Assembly (NCBI RefSeq): GCF_014170335.1
Contig: NZ_LZZS01000014.1
Location: 124,001 to 188,000 of the forward strand
DNA: 64,000 nucleotides
Direction: 5' to 3'
From: Achromobacter sp. UMC46
GTDB taxonomy: Bacteria > Pseudomonadota > Gammaproteobacteria > Burkholderiales > Burkholderiaceae_B
A program made the position numbers and the translations under genes. Position 1 is the first letter of the stretch; every line of letters begins with the position of its first letter. Below, one piece after another: positions 40,001-46,850 of this stretch. The notes under the pieces are model-generated. The model did not search any database. It was not told the DNA's origin and was given only the letters and a program-made list of their open reading frames with translations.

Positions 40001-40966
40001 CAGGTAGGCGACCTGTTGGTAGGAAGTGGTATAGGCAAAATTGAACGCGGCGTCATAGCCCGATGGACTTAACGCGCCGGATTGCAATTTGCCGATAAGA
40101 AAGCTGTTGTAGGCCCGCAGGTCCGCCGCATTGTTGACGCTGTGGCTTGACCCATCGAACGCCAGGAAAGAGCCCTTATACGCAAAAGTCTGCAACGTTG
40201 ACGTCGTCCCTCCCGGCGTGGCCTGCGTGGTCAGATCGCCCAGCTGAACCCGGTTGGTGCCTTGCCAAACAATCGTGCTGTTGACGCCGCCACTGCCATC
40301 CGCCTTGAACAGCGAGGCGTCTTTGACCGCCATGCTAATCAGGTTGGCCGCCGAGTCCGTGGGACCTGCTGTGCCGATATTGACATTCAGCGTCCCGCCG
40401 GTGGCGTCGACGCCGCCAATACGCGTGCCGATGTACTGATTGCCATTAACAGGGGTATTCAAGGCGACTTGGGTGCTCGCCAACGAAGAGTCGGAGAAAT
40501 TCGCGTTGTCGTAGACGGCCATGGTGCTGATGCCGCCCACAATAGGGTCCGGCACGGCCAGGTTCACCGACTTGAAGCCCACATTGATCTTGAGCGAGGC
40601 GGGGTCTGCCGGATTCACATACTGCCCGCCCACTACCACTTTGCCTGCCGCGTATAGCGCGCCAGCCGTGGTGGTCGAGGCGCCTGACTGGCCAAATGGA
40701 ATCTGCGTGCCCGAACCGGTCAGCGTCAGCGTCGCGCCGCCCGACACGGTGGTTGCGCAGGCGGCGCCGTCACAATTGATGGGGTCGAAATTCGGTATCA
40801 CCGCGGCATAGCCGGCAGCAGCCGACAGGTTTGCAACAACCAGCGCGACGCCCGTCTTACTCAAGACAGATCGCGTCCCACCTTTGCCATGGCTCTTCGC
40901 AAACTCTGCCACCGCAACCCACGTGCGGGTTGATTCATTGAAAATGCACCGATAGACCTTATTCAT
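34046..40966 (-). CDS. giant autotransporter adhesin, 2306 residues
   Basis: A type Va autotransporter. Residues 1-30 are an extended signal peptide region (ESPR: MNKVYRCIFNESTRTWVAVAE), followed by a hydrophobic core ending near AAAGYAA (about 54). The passenger (about 55-1960) is one long beta-helix. Its N-terminal two-thirds repeat short NAGxIxxG/VNxGxLxxxG turns. From about 1500 on come passenger-associated transport repeats such as NSYTGDTSVVAGTLRLDANG and LTYTGSTFVQAGTLVVGDP. A Pro/Asp-rich linker (about 1965-1992) precedes the pertactin/AIDA-class beta-barrel (about 2025-2306), which ends in the canonical aromatic (VKYSW). No protease triad was seen, so adhesion or aggregation is the likely role. 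A G8 tract lies 158 bases upstream. Confidence 0.93.
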   Translation of the reverse strand: MNKVYRCIFNESTRTWVAVAEFAKSHGKGGTRSVLSKTGVALVVANLSAAAGYAAVIPNFDPINCDGAACATTVSGGATLTLTGSGTQIPFGQSGASTTTAGALYAAGKVVVGGQYVNPADPASLKINVGFKSVNLAVPDPIVGGISTMAVYDNANFSDSSLASTQVALNTPVNGNQYIGTRIGGVDATGGTLNVNIGTAGPTDSAANLISMAVKDASLFKADGSGGVNSTIVWQGTNRVQLGDLTTQATPGGTTSTLQTFAYKGSFLAFDGSSHSVNNAADLRAYNSFLIGKLQSGALSPSGYDAAFNFAYTTSYQQVAYLNGPSDLTDEVYAPIGNRAVIEASGAKALGRIDAGARIDAVGVNATGSYVGAVMLANNGGAVVNQGALSTMRGQGVSYAMYAASNSTASNQGVVNLGYLAGSTGNVNPRTPVVNSSLDYGMRAAGSASAISNAANGIINIGGPGAVGMIVDSGNAGTNAGILNVGVGEISDSTSSAGTATTGVKTAGTFTNAVGSTIYLGRGPQYNQSAPEAASDVRSNGTSLVGVNVTGTGTLNNAGTITIGSLTQGSKGIFVNLGTGSVTNAATGIINVNGRASAIPLENDAILATDAANVSNAGVINLNGVNSVGLKVNTSVPTRTSQGTNSGIINVAGGADPASGTRNYGIWSEGVGATAALSNGEVNLAGDGAIGVHARNSGKINVTGGSVNFVSGKKQIGFFAYGSGAMVNINSAPVTGLNVSTQGSTLFRIEDGAKINNNAGAPLIASGKDSTVLQVTGVGSSANLDSLNILLSGQGATAIKVEGGATGQMSGAAALTLSDGATIAVVDNTKYDLSGNAIATALSTFTNSAPINVLTAQNVTAFVVKNGAKLINAGNIHLSDGTGIEVQGAGSSIEANGSGVRGTITVDDGVAGIYTHAGAQLTINDTITVNNGAAGVLIGADAGKITVGPATHITGLGGSYGTLVLNRAAAGSALVDGATLEMQGSGSALLSTSNLDAASHGHIIVSSNVGGKGVSLSREDGGLSNGSLALGAGWNIDVSGNGSGVYANTTGDLSLAGTQMSITGSQAATGVRIDSANNVTIGAGTVLQTGNANATLVAGNPRVLTNAGTLTAASVNAKAVALDDSGHAFVNDSTGAITGLVALGNGTNTALLKSGSVLNGTLAGGTGQDTFTVRNNAGFTSVDGGVGVGDKLIFDAANYTYNDPNAILRFETVQLSNNSTLTLKQALMASDTGTDTNTVAVDAGSTLAVAPATGSFMLNNRVQGAGTVTTNTTGNAFAFGAGNAAATGTSFTGTLALGASTFLLGGDNTAALKNATLQAGAGSVTSVADGVQQIGGLKFSGGTVVFNASLPDSTVAASTIKTAVLDASGTGNVRITVPAPYVPSAPGTPNTANLLTQDDGNIGVKLVAATTTVGSGGALVLQDQTGNAISAAKSVDIAQGGGTVATGTYDFGVTTAPGDGLYVNYGLKQLALQNGKTLMLAQDAGATGAAADMSAKIIGSGNLAINAGSGIVSLSNTTNSYTGDTSVVAGTLRLDANGAMGATDVLHLANASALDVNGKTQAIGSLDGQSGSVLDVHGGSLTILAGGASAGSLTGAGSLNLAGGTLAVNGGNAGLSTTTSILSGAAAVLDHVAGLGSGAIAAAGSLELKGAAGTLVNAISGAGDVVLSNAAQVKASGDNTNFSGTFKTNSATVLTVERAANLGTAAVANGGALVVDTASDWTLGNAVSGTGDVLKRGAGVLTAGNGLTYTGSTFVQAGTLVVGDPANLGATLGGAGAGAVNVFAGATLGGAGMVNGNVVNNGTVSALNAMAGMSAQPASTFTLANGLVNNGNVNLAGGSIGNALAVKGGYTGNGGTLTLNTYMGGDSSATDKLVVDGGQATGDTGLVIKHAGGSGAQTVQGIRLVETRNGAGTTADAFRLDARSDGYRQGVGTIAAGAYDYRLARGGNGGNVQDWYLVSKTEDAPVPPVPPTPPGPAPDPDPGTPVQPVTPSYRPEVGAYLNNQLAATTMQYHTLRDRQGQAPNAIGGEGAPDASSWLRISGGQDSRNGVGSIKDRSNSNLIHGGSDVLRLNVGKEGSLRMGAMASYGTSSSTARSSGLEAGGKVEGYNVGVYGTWYGHQDMISGPYVDTWAMLGRYDNSVNGQGLEKEKYRSRAATTSVESGYSFKIYENGARQLYIQPQAQAILSNYRADDHTENTGTKVTGQSQTSVTTRVGVRLQGNIDDDHGMSKMRPFAEVNWWNGPSSQRASFDGEVVREQLPANRVELKAGVQGNVTKAVSLYGSLGLEAGSNNYTGARGQIGVKYSW

Positions 40967-41123
40967 TGCCGCCCCAATTTACGGAAGAAATTACGGATCT
41001 TGCTGAGCCCTCGCGAGGCTTGAAGACCGGCGCACCTAGCGCCCTCGTGGCCGACAGATAGGCAGCCATCGTGGTAAGAATCGTCCTTTCGAGCCCTGGG
41101 AGGACTAGGAAACGGATCCAACA

Positions 41124-41131
41124 GGGGGGGG
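41124..41131. repeat. homopolymeric G8 (C8) tract upstream of the giant autotransporter
   Basis: Eight consecutive G, which read as C8 on the strand of the autotransporter, begin 158 bases upstream of its ATG. This is the longest G/C homopolymer noticed in the window. In Bordetella, promoter poly-C tracts make fimbrial genes phase-variable; that role here is inferred. Confidence 0.55.
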
Positions 41132-41272
41132 AAATTTCCTCAATTGATGCCGTCCGCGTAGGGGGATGCGCATGGGGTGTGGGGTGTGGAGTATTCAGAG
41201 GGCCGCACTTGCCGGGCGAGTGGACGGCGTTCTTCTCGGACGTTGCATCCGAAGCCGCATTCCCTACAGACG

Positions 41273-41305
41273 AAAAAAAAGCACCGCGATCACTCGCTGG
41301 TGCTT
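41273..41305 (-). terminator. terminator downstream of tRNA-Lys(TTT)
   Basis: On the minus strand AAGCACC pairs with GGTGCTT, with an inner GCGA/TCGC pair, followed by eight T. It begins 34 bases after the CCA end of the tRNA. Confidence 0.9.
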
Positions 41306-41338
41306 GATTCTCTTACCGCCTTCGTGAAAAAGCGGGGG

Positions 41339-41414
41339 TGGTGGGCTGAGCGAGACTCGAACTCGCGACCAACGGATTAAAAGTCCGCTGCTCTACCGAC
41401 TGAGCTATCAGCCC
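41339..41414 (-). tRNA. tRNA-Lys(TTT)
   Basis: A 76-base cloverleaf on the minus strand: acceptor GGGCTGA with TCAGCCC and encoded ACCA, D-loop AGCTCAGTCGGTAGAGC, anticodon loop CTTTTAA between CGGA and TCCG (anticodon TTT), T-arm GCGAGTTCGAGTCTCGC. It closes the adhesin island on its right side. Confidence 0.96.
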
Positions 41415-41525
41415 GACCGAAGCCAGAAATTATGGCGGATTTTCTCAGACTTGTCAAAAAGTTTGGCTTGGACCGCGTTGACCGGCCCCTTGTCGCCCGT
41501 CCAGCATCCCTTCCCGCCGCCCATG

Positions 41526-41551
41526 AAAAACGGCCGCACGCGGCGGCCGTT
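41526..41551 (-). terminator. terminator of the metNIQ operon
   Basis: On the minus strand AACGGCCGC pairs with GCGGCCGTT around a five-base loop and runs into T, 24 bases after the metQ stop. Confidence 0.85.
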
Positions 41552-41574
41552 CCTGGATGCGGATACCCCTGGAA

Positions 41575-42372
41575 TTACCAGGCGGCCACCACGGCGCCCT
41601 TGTACTTGGTCTCGATGAACTGCTTGACTGCCGGGCTGTGGTAGATGCTGACCAGCTTGGCGAAGTCGGCGCGGTCCTTGTCTTTTTCACGCACGACCAG
41701 CACGTTGGCGTACGGCGAATCCGGCGACTCCTGGGCGATGGCGTCCTTGGTCGGGTTCAGGCCGGCTTCCAGCGCGAAGTTGGTGTTGATGGCCGACGCG
41801 TCGGTGTCGTCCAGCGAACGCGGCAACTGGGCGGCGTCCAGTTCGATGAAGCGCAGCTTCTTCTTGTTCTCGACGACGTCGATCGGGGTCGCCTTCAGAC
41901 CCGCTTCCGGACGCAGCTTGATCAGGCCATTGGCTTGCAGCAGCAACAGGGCGCGGCCGCCGTTGGTCGGGTCGTTCGGCAGCGCGATGCGGGCGCCGTC
42001 CTTCAGTTCGGCCAGCGACTTGATCTTCTTGCTGTAGATGCCGATCGGGAAGATCACGGTCTTGGCGATGCTGACCAGCTTGTAGCCGCGGTCGGCGTTG
42101 GCGTTGTCCAGGTAGGGCTGGTGCTGGTAGCTGTTGACGTCCAGGTCGCCGGCTGCCAGCGCCACGTTGGGCTGCACGTAGTCGGTGAATTCGATGATCT
42201 GGATGTTCAGGCCCTGCTTGGCGGCTTCCGCCTTGACCACATCAAAGATCTGGGCGTGCGGGCCGGCGGTGACGCCGACCTTCAACGGCTTGTCCTGAGC
42301 CAGCGCGGGCTGGGCGAAAACGGCGGCGCCCAGGGCGAACGCGGCCAGCGACTTCAAAACCTTGATGCTCAT
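41575..42372 (-). CDS. metQ: methionine-binding protein of the MetNIQ transporter
   Basis: A 265-residue NlpA/MetQ-family binding protein that delivers D- or L-methionine to MetNI. Family landmarks are LKVGVTAGPHAQIFDVV, VQPNVALAAGDLDVNSYQHQPYL, IALPNDPTNGGRALLLLQ and DAAQLPRSLDD. The signal peptide ends in AQPALA before QDKP and has no lipobox cysteine. The mature protein should therefore be soluble in the periplasm rather than lipid-anchored like E. coli MetQ. It is last in metN-metI-metQ, 56 bases after metI, and is followed by a terminator. Confidence 0.93.
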   Translation of the reverse strand: MSIKVLKSLAAFALGAAVFAQPALAQDKPLKVGVTAGPHAQIFDVVKAEAAKQGLNIQIIEFTDYVQPNVALAAGDLDVNSYQHQPYLDNANADRGYKLVSIAKTVIFPIGIYSKKIKSLAELKDGARIALPNDPTNGGRALLLLQANGLIKLRPEAGLKATPIDVVENKKKLRFIELDAAQLPRSLDDTDASAINTNFALEAGLNPTKDAIAQESPDSPYANVLVVREKDKDRADFAKLVSIYHSPAVKQFIETKYKGAVVAAW

Positions 42373-42428
42373 GTTGCGATATCCCGAATAACGGATGTAG
42401 AGAGAAAAACGAATAGGCGCCGTTGCGC

Positions 42429-43082
42429 TCAGCGATGCGACATGCGGCGCACGAAGCGGTCGCCGAGGCTTTGAATCGCCTGGACCAGGACGATCAGCAC
42501 GATCACGACCGCAGCCATGACGTCCGATTGGAAACGTTGATACCCGTAGCGGATCGCCAGGTCGCCCAGGCCACCGCCGCCGATGGCGCCGGCCATCGCC
42601 GAATAGCCGATCAGGCTGACGACCGTGACGATGGTGGCGGCGATCAGGCCCGGCAAAGCCTCGGGCAGCAGCACCTTCATGATGATCTGCATCGGCGATG
42701 CGCCCATGGCGCGCGCCGCGGTGATCAGGCCCGGGTCGACTTCGCGCATGGCGTTCTCCGCGATGCGGGCCATGAACGGAATCGCGGCCACCGACAACGG
42801 CACGATGGCAGCCGTCGTGCCGATGGAGGTCTGCGCGACCAGGCGCGTGAACGGAATGATGGCGACCATCAGGATCACGAACGGCACCGAGCGGGTGGCG
42901 TTGATGACGGCGCCCAACACGTGGTTGACGGGCTGGTTCTCCAGCATGTTGCCGCGCGCGGTCACCGTCAGCGTCACGCCCAGCGGAATGCCGATCACCA
43001 CCGCGATGGCGCTGGCCACGCCCACCATCAGCAGGGTGTCAAGCAGCGACGTAATAAGCAGATCGATCAGTTGCGGACTCAT
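42429..43082 (-). CDS. metI: methionine ABC transporter permease
   Basis: A 217-residue inner-membrane permease with five hydrophobic segments. The EAA loop that contacts the ATPase is ITAARAMGASPMQIIMKVLLPEALPGL. It forms the MetI dimer of the methionine importer. The ATG at 43082 lies inside the 3' end of metN, a 44-base overlap, so translation of the two is tightly linked. Length equals the family norm of 217. Confidence 0.94.
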   Translation of the reverse strand: MSPQLIDLLITSLLDTLLMVGVASAIAVVIGIPLGVTLTVTARGNMLENQPVNHVLGAVINATRSVPFVILMVAIIPFTRLVAQTSIGTTAAIVPLSVAAIPFMARIAENAMREVDPGLITAARAMGASPMQIIMKVLLPEALPGLIAATIVTVVSLIGYSAMAGAIGGGGLGDLAIRYGYQRFQSDVMAAVVIVLIVLVQAIQSLGDRFVRRMSHR

Positions 43083-44127
43083 GAGCTATTTCTTCAACGG
43101 TAATGTCACGGGCGGTCAACGCGGCGATCGCGTCCTTGACCGCGGCGGGCGCGCCCTGGGCCAGCACGAACAACGTGCCCACGGCCACGCCCTGGATGTC
43201 TTCGACGCGGGCCTGAACCAGCCCCACGTCCAGCGAATACTGCTTGGACAGGTCCGACAGGAAGGACCCCGACGCGTCCGTGCCGGTCAACGACAGGCGC
43301 AGCAGGCGCACGGCCTGGCCAGGCTTGGCGGCGGCCAGCGCGGCGATGCGTTCCTTGACGGCGGCCAGCGTGGCGTCGGTCAGGTCGGAGGCGGTAGCGG
43401 CCGACACCATGCCGCGCGTGACGTCATGGCGCGGCTGCGCGAACACTTCACGCGTGCTGCCCACTTCCACCACTTCGCCTTGCGACAGCACGGCGACGCG
43501 GTCGCAGACTTCGCGCACGACTTCCATCTGGTGCGTGATCATCACGACGGTCACGCCGGTCTTGCGGTTGATGTCGCGCAGCAGCGCCAGGATGTTGTGC
43601 GTGGTTTCCGGGTCCAGCGCGGACGTGGCTTCATCGCTGAGCAGCACGTCGGGGTTGTTGGCCAGCGCGCGCGCAATGCCTACGCGCTGCTTCTGGCCGC
43701 CGCTGATCTGGCTGGGGTAGCGGTCGCGCAGATGCTCCAGGCCCACCAGCGCCAGCAGGCGCTCCACGCGGGCCGGGATCTCGGCCTTGGCCACGCCGGC
43801 GATCTCCAGCGGCAGGGCCACGTTGCCGTAGACGGTGCGGCGCGACAGCAGGTTGAACCCCTGGAACACCATGCCGATGCGACGGCGCTGGCCGCGCAAC
43901 TGCGCTTCGTTCAGGCCGGTAAGCGGCTGCCCGCCGATGGTGATCGTGCCTTCGTTGGGGCGCTCCAGCAAATTGATGCACTGGACCAGCGTGCTTTTAC
44001 CGGCCCCGCTGGGGCCGATGATGCCGAAGACCTCGCCCTGCTCGATTTGCAGGTTGATGCCTCGCAGCGCCTGGAATTCTCCATGCGGCGTGGCATAGGT
44101 CTTGGATAGGTTCTCGATGTGAATCAT
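43039..44127 (-). CDS. metN: methionine ABC transporter ATPase with NIL domain
   Basis: A 362-residue ATPase. Walker A is GPSGAGKST (38-46), the signature is ISGGQKQRVGIA, and Walker B is VLLSDEATSALD. The H-loop lies in VVMITHQMEV. The C-terminal NIL domain (about 265-350) is the regulatory methionine-binding site that gives trans-inhibition in this family. Its tail is some 15-20 residues longer than E. coli MetN because of the overlap with metI. Palindromes lie just upstream of the ATG. Confidence 0.94.
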   Translation of the reverse strand: MIHIENLSKTYATPHGEFQALRGINLQIEQGEVFGIIGPSGAGKSTLVQCINLLERPNEGTITIGGQPLTGLNEAQLRGQRRRIGMVFQGFNLLSRRTVYGNVALPLEIAGVAKAEIPARVERLLALVGLEHLRDRYPSQISGGQKQRVGIARALANNPDVLLSDEATSALDPETTHNILALLRDINRKTGVTVVMITHQMEVVREVCDRVAVLSQGEVVEVGSTREVFAQPRHDVTRGMVSAATASDLTDATLAAVKERIAALAAAKPGQAVRLLRLSLTGTDASGSFLSDLSKQYSLDVGLVQARVEDIQGVAVGTLFVLAQGAPAAVKDAIAALTARDITVEEIAHESATDRSAYYVAA

Positions 44128-44147
44128 GGCAAGCGATTTTGTATCTT

Positions 44148-44206
44148 TTCTCTTCTGAAGAGAACGACCGTTTTTTCCATTTTCTATAACTATAAGTAAT
44201 ATAGAA
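44148..44206. promoter_or_regulatory. two inverted repeats upstream of metN
   Basis: TTCTCTTC-T-GAAGAGAA (44148-44164) is a perfect 17-base palindrome, 20 bases before the metN ATG. TTCTATA...TATAGAA (44182-44206) is a seven-base inverted repeat with an eleven-base spacer in the AT-rich promoter zone. Neither matches the MetJ box or the MetR TGAA-N5-TTCA pattern, so the regulator is unknown. Confidence 0.5.
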
Positions 44207-44282
44207 CGCCGTGGCCGCCTGAGGGCAGGCCGACAGGGCCTATCTCGAATCCTGCAATCGGGTGCCGGGTAAAAGGCGTAAA

Positions 44283-44316
44283 GGGCAGTCAGGAAGGAAA
44301 GCCTTCCTGACTGCCC
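44283..44316 (-). terminator. hairpin downstream of the GH31 gene
   Basis: GGGCAGTCAGGAAGG pairs with CCTTCCTGACTGCCC around a four-base loop, 40 bases after the GH31 stop. The following sequence is only moderately T-rich on the minus strand. Confidence 0.7.
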
Positions 44317-44355
44317 CTTGTTGTCGCGGTGGCCGGTCTCCCGGCCACGCTACCG

Positions 44356-46581
44356 TCAACGAGCGCGGGAGATGCGGACTTCCGCGCCCCGGCGCTTGAC
44401 CTCAAGGCCTTCGGACGGCGAGATGCGCAGCCCTTCCAGCCCCTTGATGTAGCTGGAGCCCTGCATCTGCATCACGCGGATCTTGTTGCGCATGACGACC
44501 GGGTTGTGCACCGGCATGCCGAACATCCAGACTTCGTCCAGGATGCGGGCCGAGTTGAACTCGCCCGTATGCTGCGCGGCCGGTCCCAGACAGAGCATGT
44601 GCCCTTCGCGGCCGAAAACCGGGAACTGGCCCAGTTCGCAGTCGATCGTCCAGGTCGTGCCGCCTTCGTAGCGGTGCCCCGTGTTCAAGTCCCACCACGC
44701 CTCGCCCTTGGGCAGGTACACGCGCACCTGCTTGCCGGGTTGCGTCACCGGCGCCACCAGCAGGGCCGGGCCCAGCAGGTATTGCAGGTCCCATTCATGG
44801 GCGTGCGGGTCGTTCGGGAACGACAAAGCCATGGAACGCTGCACCGGCAGACCGGTGCGGGCCGAGTCCTCGATGGCGCCCAGCACATAAGGCACCAGGC
44901 GATAGCGCCACTGCATCCAGGTCTTGGCCTGGGCTAGCGTTTCTTCACCGAAGTCCCAAGGCATCAGGCCTTCGACGCCCTGGAACGAGAAGTTCGCCGA
45001 GAACACGCCAATGGTCAGCCAGCGCAGGTACAGCTCGGACGTCATGGCCGAGCGGTCGCGCAAAGCCGAGCCGATGCCGTGCACCTGGACGGGCACGCCG
45101 CTGGCGCCGATCGACAAGGCGGTGCGCAGTGTATGGCGCAGGCCGTCCCAGGTGTTTTCCACCTGCGGCCCCACCTGCCACGGCAGGCGCTGCGCGGCGG
45201 GGAACAGGTCGGAACTGGGCACGACGCCTTCCGGCGGCACCTTCAGGCCGGCGACGGCGTCGAACAGCGCGCGGCGCACCAGCAGCGGATACATGCTGCG
45301 CAGCGCCGGGCCGGTTTCGCCGTTGCGGGCGGTCACGCCGTCGGGAATGGCGATCTGGGCGTCGCACGCGGGCGCGTCCAGACCGTCTTCGATCAACAGG
45401 CGATGGCGCTCGACCCACTGGTTGTAGATGTCGCGATAGGTCAGGTCCAGCAAGCCGTACGGCTGCCCGGAAGTGGCGGCGTTGCCGTCGAACACCTGGG
45501 CCGAACCGTCATCCTTGGTCAGCAGCCAGCCGCGGTCTTCCAGTTCCTCGAACAGCGGGCTGGTCTTCAGCACGCCGGGGAAACCGGTGGCCGACACGTG
45601 CACGTTGTGCTTGTGGAAGAGCGCCAGCATTTGCTTGGCGTCGGGGAAGCGCTGGGCGTCCCATTCGAAGACCGCCTTGTCCGACTGGAAACCCCAGGCC
45701 GCCGGCTGCGCCAGGGACACGGCGTCAACCGGGATCTGGTTTTCGCGCATGCGGGCAACCAAAGCCACCGTCTGCGTGGGCATTTCGCCCGCGGCCTGCT
45801 GCAGCCACGCGCCCATCGCCCACAGCACGGGTTGGCCGGCGCGGCCGGTCAGCGCGGTGTACTGGTTCAGGATTTCCGCAGGCTCGCCGGCGAACAGGAA
45901 CAAGTCCAGCACGGCGTCGTCCACGGTCAGCACGTAGGCCGAATCCGCAGGCGCGACGCCGACCGCGTGCTCGACGCGGCGCATCGTGTTCACGTAGACG
46001 CCCCAGCCTCGCGGACTCCAGGCCAACGGCAAGGCGCGGTGCTCGGGGTCATCGGAAACGACCGATTCTTCGCGGCGGTTCAGGTCGCCCGGGGTTTCGC
46101 CCAGGCCGAAGACGCGATCGTCGGCCTGCAGGGCAAACCCCGCCGACCAGACCGCGTCATCGTCCTGGTCCAGCGCGTTGTGCCCGAATGCGGGCGTATG
46201 CGCGGAAACCTCGGACTCGAACACCCGTTCGTCGTTGCGGTAGACCGCCACGCGCACGGGGTTGGATTGGAGCTCCAGGGCAACGTCGCCCTGGGTAATA
46301 CGCCAGCCATCCCCGCCTTCGCGAGGGGCAATGGCGGCTTCGCCCACGGCCTCTTGGCGCGCGAGCAGCATCTCCGCCACGGCGCGCGCACGCGCGCTGG
46401 GCTTATCTTCATTCAGGTGGTTCGCCTCGCCGCAGCGCAGGCGAAAAACACCAGGCGCATGCGCCTCGACTACCAGGTGCAACCCATCGCCCGCGTCGAA
46501 ATCGAAGCGACTGGGGCGGGACGTCAGCAGCTCGATATTATCGAGCTGGGTAGTATGGGCAAAGTCGAACTTGGGCGGCAC
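44356..46581 (-). CDS. glycoside-hydrolase-31-fold protein with degraded active site
   Basis: A 741-residue GH31-like protein. The N-terminal beta-sandwich (about 1-230, with VFGLGETPGDLNRR) and the barrel region (about 245-560) align with alpha-xylosidases and alpha-glucosidases. The nucleophile segment reads DAPACDAQIAIP: the Asp (Asp407) is kept but the usual D-x-G-E is changed. In the acid/base segment the usual W-(S/G)-G-D reads WQVGPQVENTW (468-478), with Gly-Pro at the Asp position. The following DIGGF reads VHGIGS. Normal retaining glycosidase chemistry is therefore doubtful. The start is GTG 46581 with GGGGG upstream. Single gene; function open. Confidence 0.8.
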   Translation of the reverse strand: MPPKFDFAHTTQLDNIELLTSRPSRFDFDAGDGLHLVVEAHAPGVFRLRCGEANHLNEDKPSARARAVAEMLLARQEAVGEAAIAPREGGDGWRITQGDVALELQSNPVRVAVYRNDERVFESEVSAHTPAFGHNALDQDDDAVWSAGFALQADDRVFGLGETPGDLNRREESVVSDDPEHRALPLAWSPRGWGVYVNTMRRVEHAVGVAPADSAYVLTVDDAVLDLFLFAGEPAEILNQYTALTGRAGQPVLWAMGAWLQQAAGEMPTQTVALVARMRENQIPVDAVSLAQPAAWGFQSDKAVFEWDAQRFPDAKQMLALFHKHNVHVSATGFPGVLKTSPLFEELEDRGWLLTKDDGSAQVFDGNAATSGQPYGLLDLTYRDIYNQWVERHRLLIEDGLDAPACDAQIAIPDGVTARNGETGPALRSMYPLLVRRALFDAVAGLKVPPEGVVPSSDLFPAAQRLPWQVGPQVENTWDGLRHTLRTALSIGASGVPVQVHGIGSALRDRSAMTSELYLRWLTIGVFSANFSFQGVEGLMPWDFGEETLAQAKTWMQWRYRLVPYVLGAIEDSARTGLPVQRSMALSFPNDPHAHEWDLQYLLGPALLVAPVTQPGKQVRVYLPKGEAWWDLNTGHRYEGGTTWTIDCELGQFPVFGREGHMLCLGPAAQHTGEFNSARILDEVWMFGMPVHNPVVMRNKIRVMQMQGSSYIKGLEGLRISPSEGLEVKRRGAEVRISRAR

Positions 46582-46850
46582 AGAGCATCCCCCGGCTTAA
46601 GCCAAAAACCATCAAAAGACGCTATTTTGACGGATTTGAGCTTTGAAATAAACTCGGTCCCTCTTTTGGAAGGCGATCTCATCCAAAAAAGGGGCATAAA
46701 GCCCTCGGCCAGCCCCCGTCGGTCTTGATGCCCGCGAGCCGCCGAAACGCCAATTTCGAGCCCAATACGGCCTATTTGGCGCCAAATCCTGGCAATTACT
46801 GCAATTCTACGCCACCTGACCCCGAGGCCCGTCACCGGCCTGACTTTTTT

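Larger units (their letters stand above)
40967..41338. other. 372-bp region between the giant autotransporter and tRNA-Lys(TTT)
   Basis: No gene is supported. It contains the autotransporter promoter region with a run of eight G (41124-41131), a G-rich stretch at 41161-41189, and the tRNA terminator. No clear -35/-10 pair for the autotransporter was found. Confidence 0.45.

Noticed and set aside
41161-41189. G-quadruplex near the giant autotransporter
   Set aside because: Only three runs of four or more G are close together; the fourth would need a two-base run or a distant tract, so the call is too weak.
44128-44282. SAM riboswitch upstream of metN
   Set aside because: The region is short and has only simple palindromes; no conserved multi-helix SAM-binding core could be found.
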